Origin: Flavobacterium sediminilitoris
Lineage (GTDB): Bacteria > Bacteroidota > Bacteroidia > Flavobacteriales > Flavobacteriaceae
Assembly: GCF_023008245.1 (NCBI RefSeq)
Contig: NZ_CP090145.1
Location: forward strand, 1,922,001 to 1,986,000
DNA: 64,000 nt
Direction of reading: 5' to 3'
A program made the translations under genes and the position numbers. This document shows, piece by piece, positions 35,097 to 44,255 of this stretch. A model generated the notes under the pieces. The model worked only from the letters and a program-made list of their open reading frames with translations. It ran no database searches and was not told where the DNA came from. Numbering within the stretch: position 1 is the stretch's first letter; every line of letters starts with the position of its first letter.

Positions 35097-35960
35097 TTAT
35101 TCAATAATTAATTTTTTTCTACTAGTTGTATTATCTTTTCTAGTAATATTAAGAGTGTAAATTCCTTTTTTAATAGTATCATCAATTAAGAAACTTATCG
35201 TTTTTTCATCATCAGTGTTGAAATTTATATTTTGCTTTTCTCCTGTGAAGTTAAATAATACAATCTCATTAATGGTTTTTGTATTTGTTAAAAAGCGAAG
35301 TGTTTGTCCTTTATGAATCGGATTTGGAAAAATAAAATCATTATTAGTATTAATAGTTATTTCTTGATTTTCATTAGTTTTAATCTCAATATTATCAATT
35401 TCCATTTGAGCTTTTATTTCTTCATTTAATTTAGTGTTGTTTTTAATAGAAGGAAAAAACCATAGTTGTGTATTGTTTTTTGTAGGTTTAAAAACAATTT
35501 CTATAATTTCCCAATTTTCTTTCCCGTTTGTAATAGCTTTAGACCAAATGATCTCACTATTTGAAGAAGCTATAGGCTTTTTTTCATTAGATGAAGCCAC
35601 TAATTTATGTGTAGCAATTATGTTTGCCATAATATTGTTATTCTTTCTGTCGTATTCTTTAATATTTGAATAAGTTTTCATTTTTAAAGAAATATAATAT
35701 GTTTTTCCAGCAATGAAGTTATAATTTGTAAATATTCCTTCACTTTTATTCTTATATGCACTTAATAATGCCCAAGTATTATTTTCTAAATTTCCTAAGA
35801 CAGTAGGTGTTCCATGACTTGCAGACCAACCTTTAATACAACTAGGTATACTAAAGCCATTACCGGTACAAGTCCCACTAAGGGTTCCGTTTGTTAATTG
35901 TTGGGAATTACTTGTTATAAAGAAAATAAAGAGGATTGAAGTAAAGATTATTTTTTTCAT
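35097..35960 (-). CDS. Secreted protein with type A T9SS sorting domain (short paralogue)
   Basis: 287 residues. Signal peptide (IIFTSILFIFFITSNSQ), an N-terminal domain of about 175 residues that matches the start of the protein at 36147-38027 (LTNGTLSGTCTGNGF, GWSASHGTPTVLG, EGIFTNYNFIAGKTYYISLK, NNTQLWFFPS), and a C-terminal sorting domain (about 205-287; FIFPNPIHKGQTLRF ... KKGIYTLNITRKD ... SRKKLIIE). It should be exported by the Sec and type IX systems and the tail removed. The N-terminal domain looks like a carbohydrate-binding jelly roll, an inference. Confidence 0.85.
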   Translation of the reverse strand: MKKIIFTSILFIFFITSNSQQLTNGTLSGTCTGNGFSIPSCIKGWSASHGTPTVLGNLENNTWALLSAYKNKSEGIFTNYNFIAGKTYYISLKMKTYSNIKEYDRKNNNIMANIIATHKLVASSNEKKPIASSNSEIIWSKAITNGKENWEIIEIVFKPTKNNTQLWFFPSIKNNTKLNEEIKAQMEIDNIEIKTNENQEITINTNNDFIFPNPIHKGQTLRFLTNTKTINEIVLFNFTGEKQNINFNTDDEKTISFLIDDTIKKGIYTLNITRKDNTTSRKKLIIE

Positions 35961-36094
35961 TTTATTGGAATTTTAGTTTTTTCGTTTGACATTACAAATA
36001 TTGTGACTTTTAATGAGAGAATACCAATGGAAATGACCTATTTAAAAGGGGAAAAACACCCTTTTTTTAATAGGATTGTCTTTATATGAAAGTA

Positions 36095-36122
36095 TAAGAG
36101 CTGACTATTTAGCCAGCTCTTA
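36095..36122 (-). terminator. Hairpin downstream of the long T9SS cargo gene
   Basis: TAAGAGCTG and CAGCTCTTA form a 9-bp stem with a 10-nt loop, 25 bp past the stop codon. The following T run on the minus strand is weak. Confidence 0.5.
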
Positions 36123-36146
36123 TTTTTGAAAGTTAATAAGAAGTAA

Positions 36147-38027
36147 TTATTCTATAATCAATTTTTTAGTAGATACAGTATTATCTTTTTTAACCACTTT
36201 TATTACATAAATTCCTTTTGTAAAAGAATCGTTTAATGAAAATGTAATTGTATTTGAATCTTTAATAGAAAATTTTACTGAACTTGTTTTTCCTAATAAA
36301 TCCATTATAATAACTTCATCTACATTTTTAGAGTCTGTTGTAAAAGAGCAAGTACTCCCTTTTGTAGTAGGATTAGGTGAAAGTTGTTCAATAATAGTAT
36401 TATCTGATTTCTTGTTTAAATTTTCTATAGAAACTTCTTTTACATCTTTTGTTTCTACGACATAATTAGGTGTTCCATTTGTAGATAATTTTTGAACAAC
36501 AATTCTAAAAGCTTTTCTTGTTTCTCCCCATTCAGCACAATCATTCCAAATGCCATGCTTAATATAATACCATTCATTTATAATTAAGTTTGTATTAAAT
36601 GTAGCAGAAGAAGAGTTACAACATACAATAGGATTTCCTGGAACAGGGTTGTTTCCTGATGTATTCCCATTTGGAGCGTATGAAATAGACCAATGATGAT
36701 TTACAAAAACAGGATTTGAATTAGCAATCGCTGTGACAGATACATTATTTCCAACATTTGATGCGTTAATTGTGAAATTAGTTGTATAACCAGACCAAGA
36801 AGCTGTTTTCGGTAGTGCTGTTCTAGATTCTCTCCAAGCAACACAACTATTATAGACACCATGTTTTATATAATAGTTTTTGTCTTTTGATAATCCTGTA
36901 AAAGTAGTTGTGTTTCCACTTTGTGTAGCACCTACTTGTGAACTGTTAGGATCAGTTGTAGAATTTGGAATTGATGTTTCAATTAATCCCCACCAGTGAT
37001 TTAAACCTGCAGATGTATCACTTGCTGTTACTGTTACAGTAATCGTTCCGTCTGGTGCGCAAAATGAATTAAAAGTAAAGTTAGAAGAAGCATCTGAATT
37101 TAAAACTCTAAATTCATGAGTAGTAGGAACCCAACCTACACAAGGAGAAGAAGATGTTGCTACTTTTATTTGATATTCATATCCAGCCACAAAAGAATAA
37201 CCTTGACCATTAAAAATAGAGGTTAAGTTTAAAGTGCCTAATTGCCCTTGTGTCCAACCATTTCCTCCTAATTGAGTTTGCCATTGAAAAGCGCCTGTTG
37301 AACCAATAGGTCTTCTCCATACATCTAAATAGTATTGATTTTCACCAAACGAAGCTGTTCCATCTAAAAAGATAGATTCCCCAAGACAAAAATCTGTTTT
37401 CATATTGTTATTAGCATCTTCAAAGTGAAATACAGAAGTTACAGGTGGTGTAATTGTAATATCATCTACTTCCATTTGAATTTGTGCTCTTCCGTTTGAA
37501 CCAGAATTGGCTGTCATTAATGGATAGAAACAAAGTTGAGTGTTGTTTTGAGAAGGTGTGTAACTAATATTTACTGTAGACCAATTATTAATATTTGAGC
37601 CTATTGTGTTTTGCCATACAAGTTGTCCTCCGCTTAGCGCTCCAGGAATAGTTGTTGATGTAGTTGTTGTTAAACCACTTACAGCTCTTACATTTGCAGT
37701 AGAATTTAATACTGTGTTATTTGGATTGCTAACGTTAGTACTTGTCCTTACTCTAAAGGAAATTTGATACGTTCTACCAGCTACAAAGTTATAATTAGTA
37801 AAAATTCCTTCACCTATGTTTGAGTGAGACCATAACCAAGCCCAAGTGTTTGCATTTACAGTTCCAAAAACACTAGGGCTTCCATGACTAGCTTGCCAAC
37901 CTTGAACACATGATGAGGAGTTGTATCCATCACCTTGACAAGTACTATTTAAAGTTCCATTTGTAATGCATTGCGCATTTGTAACTCCCCAAATGAGGAA
38001 TAAAATTTTAGTAAATAGATTTTTCAT
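36147..38027 (-). CDS. Secreted protein with internal repeats and type A T9SS sorting domain (long paralogue)
   Basis: 626 residues. Signal peptide (FTKILFLIWGVTNAQ), the same N-terminal domain as the short paralogue (ITNGTLNSTCQGDGY, GWQASHGSPSVFG, EGIFTNYNFVAGRTYQISFR), then two related repeats of about 100 residues whose ends are YYIKHGVYNSCVAWRESR and YYIKHGIWNDCAEWGETR, and a sorting domain (LSPNPTTKGSTCSF ... KKLIIE). The role is unknown; an adhesive or binding surface protein is likely. The gap upstream separates it from the helical-repeat gene. Confidence 0.85.
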   Translation of the reverse strand: MKNLFTKILFLIWGVTNAQCITNGTLNSTCQGDGYNSSSCVQGWQASHGSPSVFGTVNANTWAWLWSHSNIGEGIFTNYNFVAGRTYQISFRVRTSTNVSNPNNTVLNSTANVRAVSGLTTTTSTTIPGALSGGQLVWQNTIGSNINNWSTVNISYTPSQNNTQLCFYPLMTANSGSNGRAQIQMEVDDITITPPVTSVFHFEDANNNMKTDFCLGESIFLDGTASFGENQYYLDVWRRPIGSTGAFQWQTQLGGNGWTQGQLGTLNLTSIFNGQGYSFVAGYEYQIKVATSSSPCVGWVPTTHEFRVLNSDASSNFTFNSFCAPDGTITVTVTASDTSAGLNHWWGLIETSIPNSTTDPNSSQVGATQSGNTTTFTGLSKDKNYYIKHGVYNSCVAWRESRTALPKTASWSGYTTNFTINASNVGNNVSVTAIANSNPVFVNHHWSISYAPNGNTSGNNPVPGNPIVCCNSSSATFNTNLIINEWYYIKHGIWNDCAEWGETRKAFRIVVQKLSTNGTPNYVVETKDVKEVSIENLNKKSDNTIIEQLSPNPTTKGSTCSFTTDSKNVDEVIIMDLLGKTSSVKFSIKDSNTITFSLNDSFTKGIYVIKVVKKDNTVSTKKLIIE

Positions 38028-38164
38028 CTTAAAATTGAATTAAATTATTTATTATTTGTTCTGTTGTGTACACAGTGCAAATTTTGGAAATATTTAAAAA
38101 ACAATTCAAGATGAATTCCCCCTTTTTTTAGGGTTAAACGACCTTAATTAAAAGAATTTTAGGT

Positions 38165-39709
38165 TTATCGAATAGTATTTGCAGCTTTTTCTTTGATGAT
38201 ATTAATTAATGGTTTGTTGTCAATCTTACTTTCTAACCATGATATAATATCTAAGTAAAGGAAGGCTCTTCTTTCATAAGGATGATTTTCATATTGTTTT
38301 AAACAAGTATGAAGTTTTTTAAACTCACCTTTTAATTGATGTGGATAAATGGAGCCTAATCCTTTTAGAAATTTAATCATTTCTCGTTGAACTTCATGAA
38401 GATCATTCATTTTTATTAAAAATTTATAAGTACTTTTTAATTGAATTTCTAATTTATAATCTAAACAAGCTTCATAATGCGCAACAAGATTTAAAACCCT
38501 AGCAAAACACATCAAATCTTCTCTCATTGATAAATTTCGATTGTCAATAATTTTTTGAAGAAATTCAATACATTTTAAATTATTTCCTATTCCAAAATAT
38601 AAACAAGCAATTTTATAGTAAAAAACCATAACATGATGTTCATCAATTTTATCTTGTTTGCTTTTCAGATCTTTTAAAACCTCATTTACCAAATATAAAC
38701 CTTCTTCAAAATTGCCTTCTAAAAAGTGTAAATTAAACTTACTATTATAAATACATAAAAAAGTTAAGATGTTAATATTATCATTTTTAGGAAATGATTC
38801 ATGATTGATGGTTTCTTCAAATTTTTCTAAAGTTTCTTTAAAAAAAGTTTTGTGTTTTATCAAGTATAAACACTCTAATAAATAATTAATTCCTTTAATA
38901 TACCAAACCGGATTTAAAGAAATCATTTTAGAATTAGAATAAAATAAATCAATCCATTTTTTAGAGTACTTATAACAAGATAAAAAATCTTGAATTAAAA
39001 AACTATGCCATAAATGAGCTTTATAAAGCCAAAGTTTCTCTCTAAAACCTAAATCTGAAATGGTATATTTTGGTAAACTATTATTAAAATAATCAGTTAT
39101 TAATTTCATTTCAGCATCGCTTTTCGCATAACCACTTTTTAGCATGATACCATATAATTGCAGTGATAAATTAGATAATTTACTAGTAATCACATTCTGT
39201 TGACTCAATTCTTTTGCTTGAATGGTTAATTCATCTGCTCTTCCTATTATACTTCTTGTTATATATTGAGATTCAATAACTTTTTCTAATTCAACAATTT
39301 CATAGGCAATATTTTTTTCTTCATTTTCAAGTGCCATTATTTTGGCTTTTTCTAAAATTTTTAAACTTTGTTTATATAACCCTTTATGATATAAAATAGT
39401 AGCGAAATCAAGTTGTTCCCTTATTAGAATACGGATATTTTGATTTACCGGATTCATTCGTAAACTAATTAATATTTGTTTATATAAATGTGCTTTTAAG
39501 TTTGATAATTGAAGTTTAGTGACAATTTTACTCTTTAATATAATAGTTTCGTTGTATTCATCTATTTTATCTAGAAGATTAAATAATAATAAAAATTTCG
39601 CATTTTCATTTACATCAAGCCTGTTTGCATAAAGCTTAAATTGTCTTTTTTCTGACCTAGAAAGAGACTTTATTAATATAAAAAGATTGTCTTTAGATCC
39701 GTTTGCCAT
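38165..39709 (-). CDS. Helical-repeat (TPR-like) protein of unknown function
   Basis: 514 residues, cytoplasmic, no membrane segment. The N terminus (LFILIKSLSRSEKRQFKLYA and KAHLYKQILISLRMNPVNQN) is conserved in Bacteroidota; after it come helical pairs such as ILYHKGLYKQSLKILEKAKI and LEGNFEEGLYLVNEVLKDL, typical of TPR or similar repeats. I know no function. It is encoded divergently from leuA, with 156 bp between. Confidence 0.7.
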   Translation of the reverse strand: MANGSKDNLFILIKSLSRSEKRQFKLYANRLDVNENAKFLLLFNLLDKIDEYNETIILKSKIVTKLQLSNLKAHLYKQILISLRMNPVNQNIRILIREQLDFATILYHKGLYKQSLKILEKAKIMALENEEKNIAYEIVELEKVIESQYITRSIIGRADELTIQAKELSQQNVITSKLSNLSLQLYGIMLKSGYAKSDAEMKLITDYFNNSLPKYTISDLGFREKLWLYKAHLWHSFLIQDFLSCYKYSKKWIDLFYSNSKMISLNPVWYIKGINYLLECLYLIKHKTFFKETLEKFEETINHESFPKNDNINILTFLCIYNSKFNLHFLEGNFEEGLYLVNEVLKDLKSKQDKIDEHHVMVFYYKIACLYFGIGNNLKCIEFLQKIIDNRNLSMREDLMCFARVLNLVAHYEACLDYKLEIQLKSTYKFLIKMNDLHEVQREMIKFLKGLGSIYPHQLKGEFKKLHTCLKQYENHPYERRAFLYLDIISWLESKIDNKPLINIIKEKAANTIR

Positions 39710-39865
39710 TGTAAAATTTTTAAATGTATATAATTGAAAATCAATAATTTATTTTTTGTTTAGTTGCTTTTAATACCGTAAAAGGAATTTTTAAATAGTC
39801 TTCTCAGAAGAAGCAAAGTATAAATTTGTATTCATAAATTAAAATTAAGTTTAATAATTCTTTTT

Positions 39866-41032
39866 ATGGAGAATCAGAAAGTACAAATTTTCGATACTAC
39901 TTTGCGAGATGGAGAACAAGTTCCAGGTTGTAAATTAAATAAAGAGCAAAAATTGATTATTGCTCAGCATTTAGATGAATTAGGAGTAGATGTTATTGAA
40001 GCAGGATTTCCAGTTTCCAGTCCAGGCGATTTTGAATCTGTTCAATCTATTGCTAAAATAGTTAAAAATGCAACAGTTTGTGCACTCACAAGAGCTGTGA
40101 AAAACGATATAGAAATAGCAGCAAAAGCATTAAAATACGCTAAAAACCCTAGAATTCATACAGGAATTGGAACTTCAGATTCTCACATGAAGTATAAGTT
40201 TAATGCTTCAAAAGAAGAAATTATTGAACGAGCAGTAAATGCGGTAACTTATGCAAAAACATTTGTAGATGATGTAGAATTCTATGCAGAAGATGCTGGA
40301 AGAACAGATAATGATTTTTTAGCAGAAGTATGTAGTGAAGTGATTAAAGCAGGAGCTACAGTATTGAATATTCCAGATACAACGGGTTATTGTTTACCAG
40401 AAGAATATGGCGCAAAAATGAAATACCTAAGTGAGAATGTTGTAGGCATTGAAAAAGCTATTCTTTCTTGTCATTGTCATAACGATTTAGGATTAGCAAC
40501 AGCTAATTCTATTGCAGGTGTAATAAATGGAGCAAGGCAAGTTGAATGCACAATTAACGGAATAGGTGAAAGAGCAGGAAATACTTCATTAGAAGAAGTG
40601 GTGATGATCCTAAGACAACATCCAACATTAGGACTAGATACTCATATAAACTCAAGACTGTTAAACGAAATAAGTCACTTAGTTTCAGATAGTATGGGAA
40701 TGATTGTTCAGCCCAATAAAGCTATTGTAGGAGCAAATGCCTTTGCTCATAGTTCAGGAATTCACCAAGATGGCGTGATAAAAAACAGAGAAACCTATGA
40801 AATTATCAATCCAGCAGATGTAGGAGTAAATGAATCATCAATTATTTTAACAGCGAGAAGTGGAAGAGCAGCATTAGCTTATAGAGCAAAAAAAATAGGA
40901 TATGAATTAACTAAGCTTCAGCTAGATGTGGTATACAGAGAGTTTTTAAAAGTAGCGGATAGGAAGAAAGAGGTAATAGATGATGATGTACATTTTATTA
41001 TTGAAACTAGTAAAATAGGAATTTTAGCATAA
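39866..41032 (+). CDS. leuA: 2-isopropylmalate synthase, short form
   Basis: 388 residues. HMGL-like TIM barrel: [18 protein letters not shown] at the start, [16 protein letters not shown] metal-binding His pair, and [17 protein letters not shown]. It condenses acetyl-CoA with 2-oxoisovalerate, the first step of leucine synthesis. About 500 residues are usual in E. coli; here the C-terminal LeuA dimerisation/allosteric domain is absent, so leucine feedback inhibition of the usual type is unlikely. TAAATTTG at 39821-39828 is a possible -7 element. First gene of leuACDB; 6 bp to leuC. Confidence 0.95.
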   Translation: MENQKVQIFDTTLRDGEQVPGCKLNKEQKLIIAQHLDELGVDVIEAGFPVSSPGDFESVQSIAKIVKNATVCALTRAVKNDIEIAAKALKYAKNPRIHTGIGTSDSHMKYKFNASKEEIIERAVNAVTYAKTFVDDVEFYAEDAGRTDNDFLAEVCSEVIKAGATVLNIPDTTGYCLPEEYGAKMKYLSENVVGIEKAILSCHCHNDLGLATANSIAGVINGARQVECTINGIGERAGNTSLEEVVMILRQHPTLGLDTHINSRLLNEISHLVSDSMGMIVQPNKAIVGANAFAHSSGIHQDGVIKNRETYEIINPADVGVNESSIILTARSGRAALAYRAKKIGYELTKLQLDVVYREFLKVADRKKEVIDDDVHFIIETSKIGILA

Positions 41033-41038
41033 ATAAAA

Positions 41039-42424
41039 ATGAAAAAGAAAACCTTGTTTGATAAAGTTTGGGATAGTCATGTAGTTAGTGAAGTGCCAAA
41101 TGGACCACAAATATTATATGTAGATAAACATTTAATTCATGAAGTAACAAGCCCTCAGGCATTTGAGGAGTTAGAAGAGAGAGGAATTCCTGTTTTTCGC
41201 CCTAATCAAATCGTTGCTACAGCAGATCACAATGTGCCTACAAAAAATCAACATTTACCCATAAAAGATGAACTGTCTAAGAATCAATTAGAACAATTAA
41301 CTAAAAATTGCAAGAAAAATAATATTACACTTTATGAATTAGGTCATAAATATCAAGGAATAGTTCATGTTATAGCTCCAGAATTAGGTATAACATTACC
41401 TGGAATGACTATGGTTTGCGGAGACAGTCATACATCAACTCATGGAGCTTTTGGAACAATCGCTTTTGGAATAGGTACTAGTCAAGTAGCACAGGTTTTT
41501 GCAAGTCAATGTTTATTATTAAATAAGCCTAAAAGCTTACGTGTCAATGTAAATGGAAAATTAGGAAAAGGAGTAACACCAAAAGATGTTATTCTATATA
41601 TTATATCACAAATCGGGACTAATTCTGGAACAGGATATTTTTGTGAATATGCAGGAAACGTCTTTGAAGAAATGTCAATGGAAGGAAGAATGACAGTTTG
41701 TAATATGAGCATCGAAATGGGAGCTCGTGGCGGAATGATTGCTCCTGATGAGGTTACTTTTGACTACATAAGAGGTCGAGAATTTGCACCAAAAGGAATT
41801 GAATTAGAAGAAAAAATCTCTTATTGGAAAACATTGCCTACAGATGAAGATGCTATTTTTGATAAAGAATATCACTTTAATGCAGAATCTATAGCTCCAA
41901 TGATTACGTATGGTACAAATCCAGGAATGGGAATAAAAGTAAATGAAACTATTCCAGATTTAGAAGATGTATCATTTCAAAAAGCGCTAGACTATATGGG
42001 ATTTAAAAAAGGAGAATCTTTAATAGATAAACCTATTAATTATGTCTTTATAGGAAGTTGTACAAACTCTCGTATTGAAGATTTTAGGATTGCGGCACAA
42101 TATATTGAGGGAAAGCAAAAAGCAAAGAATGTAAACGCTTTAATAGTTCCTGGTTCACAACAAGTGGCAAAACAAATAGAAGAGGAAGGGTTGAAAACTA
42201 TTTTTGAAACAGCAGGTTTTGAAATTCGCCAGCCAGGATGTTCAGCATGTTTAGCTATGAATGATGATAAAATTCCAGCAGGAGAATATTGTGTATCTAC
42301 GTCAAACAGAAATTTTGAAGGAAGGCAAGGACAAGGCTCAAAAACATTACTTTCAAGTCCTTTATTAGCAGCAGCAATTGCTGTAGAAGGAAAAATTATT
42401 GATATAACCCAATATTTAAACTAA
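41039..42424 (+). CDS. leuC: 3-isopropylmalate dehydratase, large subunit
   Basis: 461 residues of the aconitase family. Motifs: [20 protein letters not shown], Fe-S cluster cysteines in [12 protein letters not shown] and [10 protein letters not shown], and [10 protein letters not shown]. Together with LeuD it isomerises 2-isopropylmalate to 3-isopropylmalate through a 4Fe-4S cluster. Its stop codon ends directly before the leuD start (no gap). Confidence 0.98.
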   Translation: MKKKTLFDKVWDSHVVSEVPNGPQILYVDKHLIHEVTSPQAFEELEERGIPVFRPNQIVATADHNVPTKNQHLPIKDELSKNQLEQLTKNCKKNNITLYELGHKYQGIVHVIAPELGITLPGMTMVCGDSHTSTHGAFGTIAFGIGTSQVAQVFASQCLLLNKPKSLRVNVNGKLGKGVTPKDVILYIISQIGTNSGTGYFCEYAGNVFEEMSMEGRMTVCNMSIEMGARGGMIAPDEVTFDYIRGREFAPKGIELEEKISYWKTLPTDEDAIFDKEYHFNAESIAPMITYGTNPGMGIKVNETIPDLEDVSFQKALDYMGFKKGESLIDKPINYVFIGSCTNSRIEDFRIAAQYIEGKQKAKNVNALIVPGSQQVAKQIEEEGLKTIFETAGFEIRQPGCSACLAMNDDKIPAGEYCVSTSNRNFEGRQGQGSKTLLSSPLLAAAIAVEGKIIDITQYLN

Positions 42425-43027
42425 ATGGAAAAGTTTATAAAATTATATTCAACAGCAGTTCCTTTACCAGTTGAAAATATAGATACAGATCAAATAATTC
42501 CTGCTCGGTTTCTAAAAGTGACGAATAAAATAGGTTTTGGAAATAACCTTTTTAGAGATTGGAGATATAATGATAATAATCAATCGATAACATCATTTGT
42601 TTTGAATAACCCAAAATATTCAGGAAAAATACTAGTAGCAGGAGATAATTTTGGTTGTGGAAGTAGTAGGGAACATGCAGCTTGGGCATTAACAGATTAC
42701 GGATTTAAAGTAATTGTATCGAGTTATTTTGCAGATATATTTAAAGGAAACGCGTTAAATAATGGATTATTACCTATACAAGTTTCTCCAGAGTTTTTGA
42801 AAGATGTTTTGGAAGTAATACAAAATACTCCAGATATTAAATTAGTTGTTGATTTAGAAGCCCAAACTTTAGAAGTTGAAAACACAGCCTTGAAAGAGAC
42901 ATTTGAAATCGATACATATAAAAAACTATGCATGATAAATGGTTATGATGATATTGATTTCTTAATCAGTAATAAAGAAAAGATTGAAACTTTTGAAAAA
43001 AATAGAATAGCAACCACAATTATTTAA
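42425..43027 (+). CDS. leuD: 3-isopropylmalate dehydratase, small subunit
   Basis: 200 residues, the normal size. It shows the swivelling-domain motifs [16 protein letters not shown] and [14 protein letters not shown]. It forms the active dehydratase with LeuC, whose gene abuts it. leuB follows 13 bp downstream. Confidence 0.98.
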   Translation: MEKFIKLYSTAVPLPVENIDTDQIIPARFLKVTNKIGFGNNLFRDWRYNDNNQSITSFVLNNPKYSGKILVAGDNFGCGSSREHAAWALTDYGFKVIVSSYFADIFKGNALNNGLLPIQVSPEFLKDVLEVIQNTPDIKLVVDLEAQTLEVENTALKETFEIDTYKKLCMINGYDDIDFLISNKEKIETFEKNRIATTII

Positions 43028-43040
43028 AAACAGAGAAAAT

Positions 43041-44162
43041 ATGAATTTAAAAATAGCAGTTTTATCAGGTGATGGAATAGGACCTGAAGTAACACAAGAA
43101 TCCATAAAAGTGTTAAAAACAATAGCTGAAATATATGGACATAATTTTGAGTTTCAAGAAGCCTTAGTTGGTGCTATTGCAATAGACGAAACAGAGAATC
43201 CATTACCCGAGAAAACGTTAAATCTTTGTAGAGAGAGTGATGCTGTTTTATTTGGAGCCATTGGTGATCCAAAATATGACAATAATCCAGATGCTAAAGT
43301 AAGACCAGAACAAGGATTATTGAAATTGCGTAAAGAGTTAGGGTTGTTTGCCAATATTCGTCCAATTAATGCTTATGATTCATTGCTAGATAAATCTCCA
43401 TTGAAACGAGAAATTATTCAAGGAACAGACATGGTTATTTATAGAGAATTAACAGGTGGAATTTATTTCGGACAGAAAAAAATAAGTGAAGATGGAACAG
43501 TTGCTTCCGATTTGTGTGAGTATTCTAAGTTAGAAATAGAAAGAATTACACATTTAGCTTTCAAAGCAGCGCAAACTAGAAAAAAGAAAGTAACACTAAT
43601 TGATAAAGCTAATGTCTTAGAAACATCAAGATTATGGAGAAGAATTGTTACATCTATTTCAAGAGAATATTCAGATGTAACTTTAGATTTTTTATTTGTA
43701 GATAATGCTGCTATGCAAATGATTTTAAATCCAAGTCAGTTTGATGTTATTTTAACTGAAAATATGTTTGGCGATATCATTTCAGATGAAGGAAGTGTAA
43801 TAGGAGGATCAATAGGTCTTTTAGCATCTGCTTCAGTAGGAAACGGAACTGCTTTGTTTGAACCTATTCATGGATCATACCCACAAGCAACAGGAAAAAA
43901 TATCGCAAACCCTATTGCTTCCATTTTAAGCGCGTCTATGCTTTTGGAACATTTCGGATTAAATAATGAAGCGAAACAAATTCGAATAGCTGTAGATAAA
44001 ACATTAAAAAGAAATATTGTTTCAGTAGATATAAACAAAGAAACACCTTCATCAACATCGCAAATAGGAGATGTAATTGTTCAAATGTTGTTAAAACCAG
44101 ATGAAACTATTAGCGAATCACATTTTGAAAATATCAAATTAGGAAAATCAGTATATATATAA
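43041..44162 (+). CDS. leuB: 3-isopropylmalate dehydrogenase
   Basis: 373 residues of the isocitrate/isopropylmalate dehydrogenase family: IAVLSGDGIGPEVTQES, the substrate loop VIYRELTGGIYFG, ENMFGDIISDEGSVIGGS (metal and NAD binding) and EPIHGSYPQATGKNIANP. NAD-dependent oxidative decarboxylation gives 2-oxoisocaproate, the precursor of leucine. Last gene of leuACDB; no ilv genes are in the window. No strong terminator is visible before the next gene. Confidence 0.98.
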   Translation: MNLKIAVLSGDGIGPEVTQESIKVLKTIAEIYGHNFEFQEALVGAIAIDETENPLPEKTLNLCRESDAVLFGAIGDPKYDNNPDAKVRPEQGLLKLRKELGLFANIRPINAYDSLLDKSPLKREIIQGTDMVIYRELTGGIYFGQKKISEDGTVASDLCEYSKLEIERITHLAFKAAQTRKKKVTLIDKANVLETSRLWRRIVTSISREYSDVTLDFLFVDNAAMQMILNPSQFDVILTENMFGDIISDEGSVIGGSIGLLASASVGNGTALFEPIHGSYPQATGKNIANPIASILSASMLLEHFGLNNEAKQIRIAVDKTLKRNIVSVDINKETPSSTSQIGDVIVQMLLKPDETISESHFENIKLGKSVYI

Positions 44163-44255
44163 AATAAAAAGTTAAATTTTATGAGTTTTTTCTTATTTTA
44201 GGAATAAAGTCTTTATTTCGCAGTTAATTAGATAAATTAACCTAAATATTGTTTT

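Noticed and set aside
36054..38142. Runs of C followed by T and GGG upstream of both T9SS paralogues as a shared operator
   Set aside because: The two sites are arranged in opposite senses and do not align beyond the homopolymer runs.
39786..39865. Attenuator or riboswitch before leuA
   Set aside because: Only a short CTTC/GAAG hairpin is seen, with no leucine-codon leader peptide and no known riboswitch consensus.
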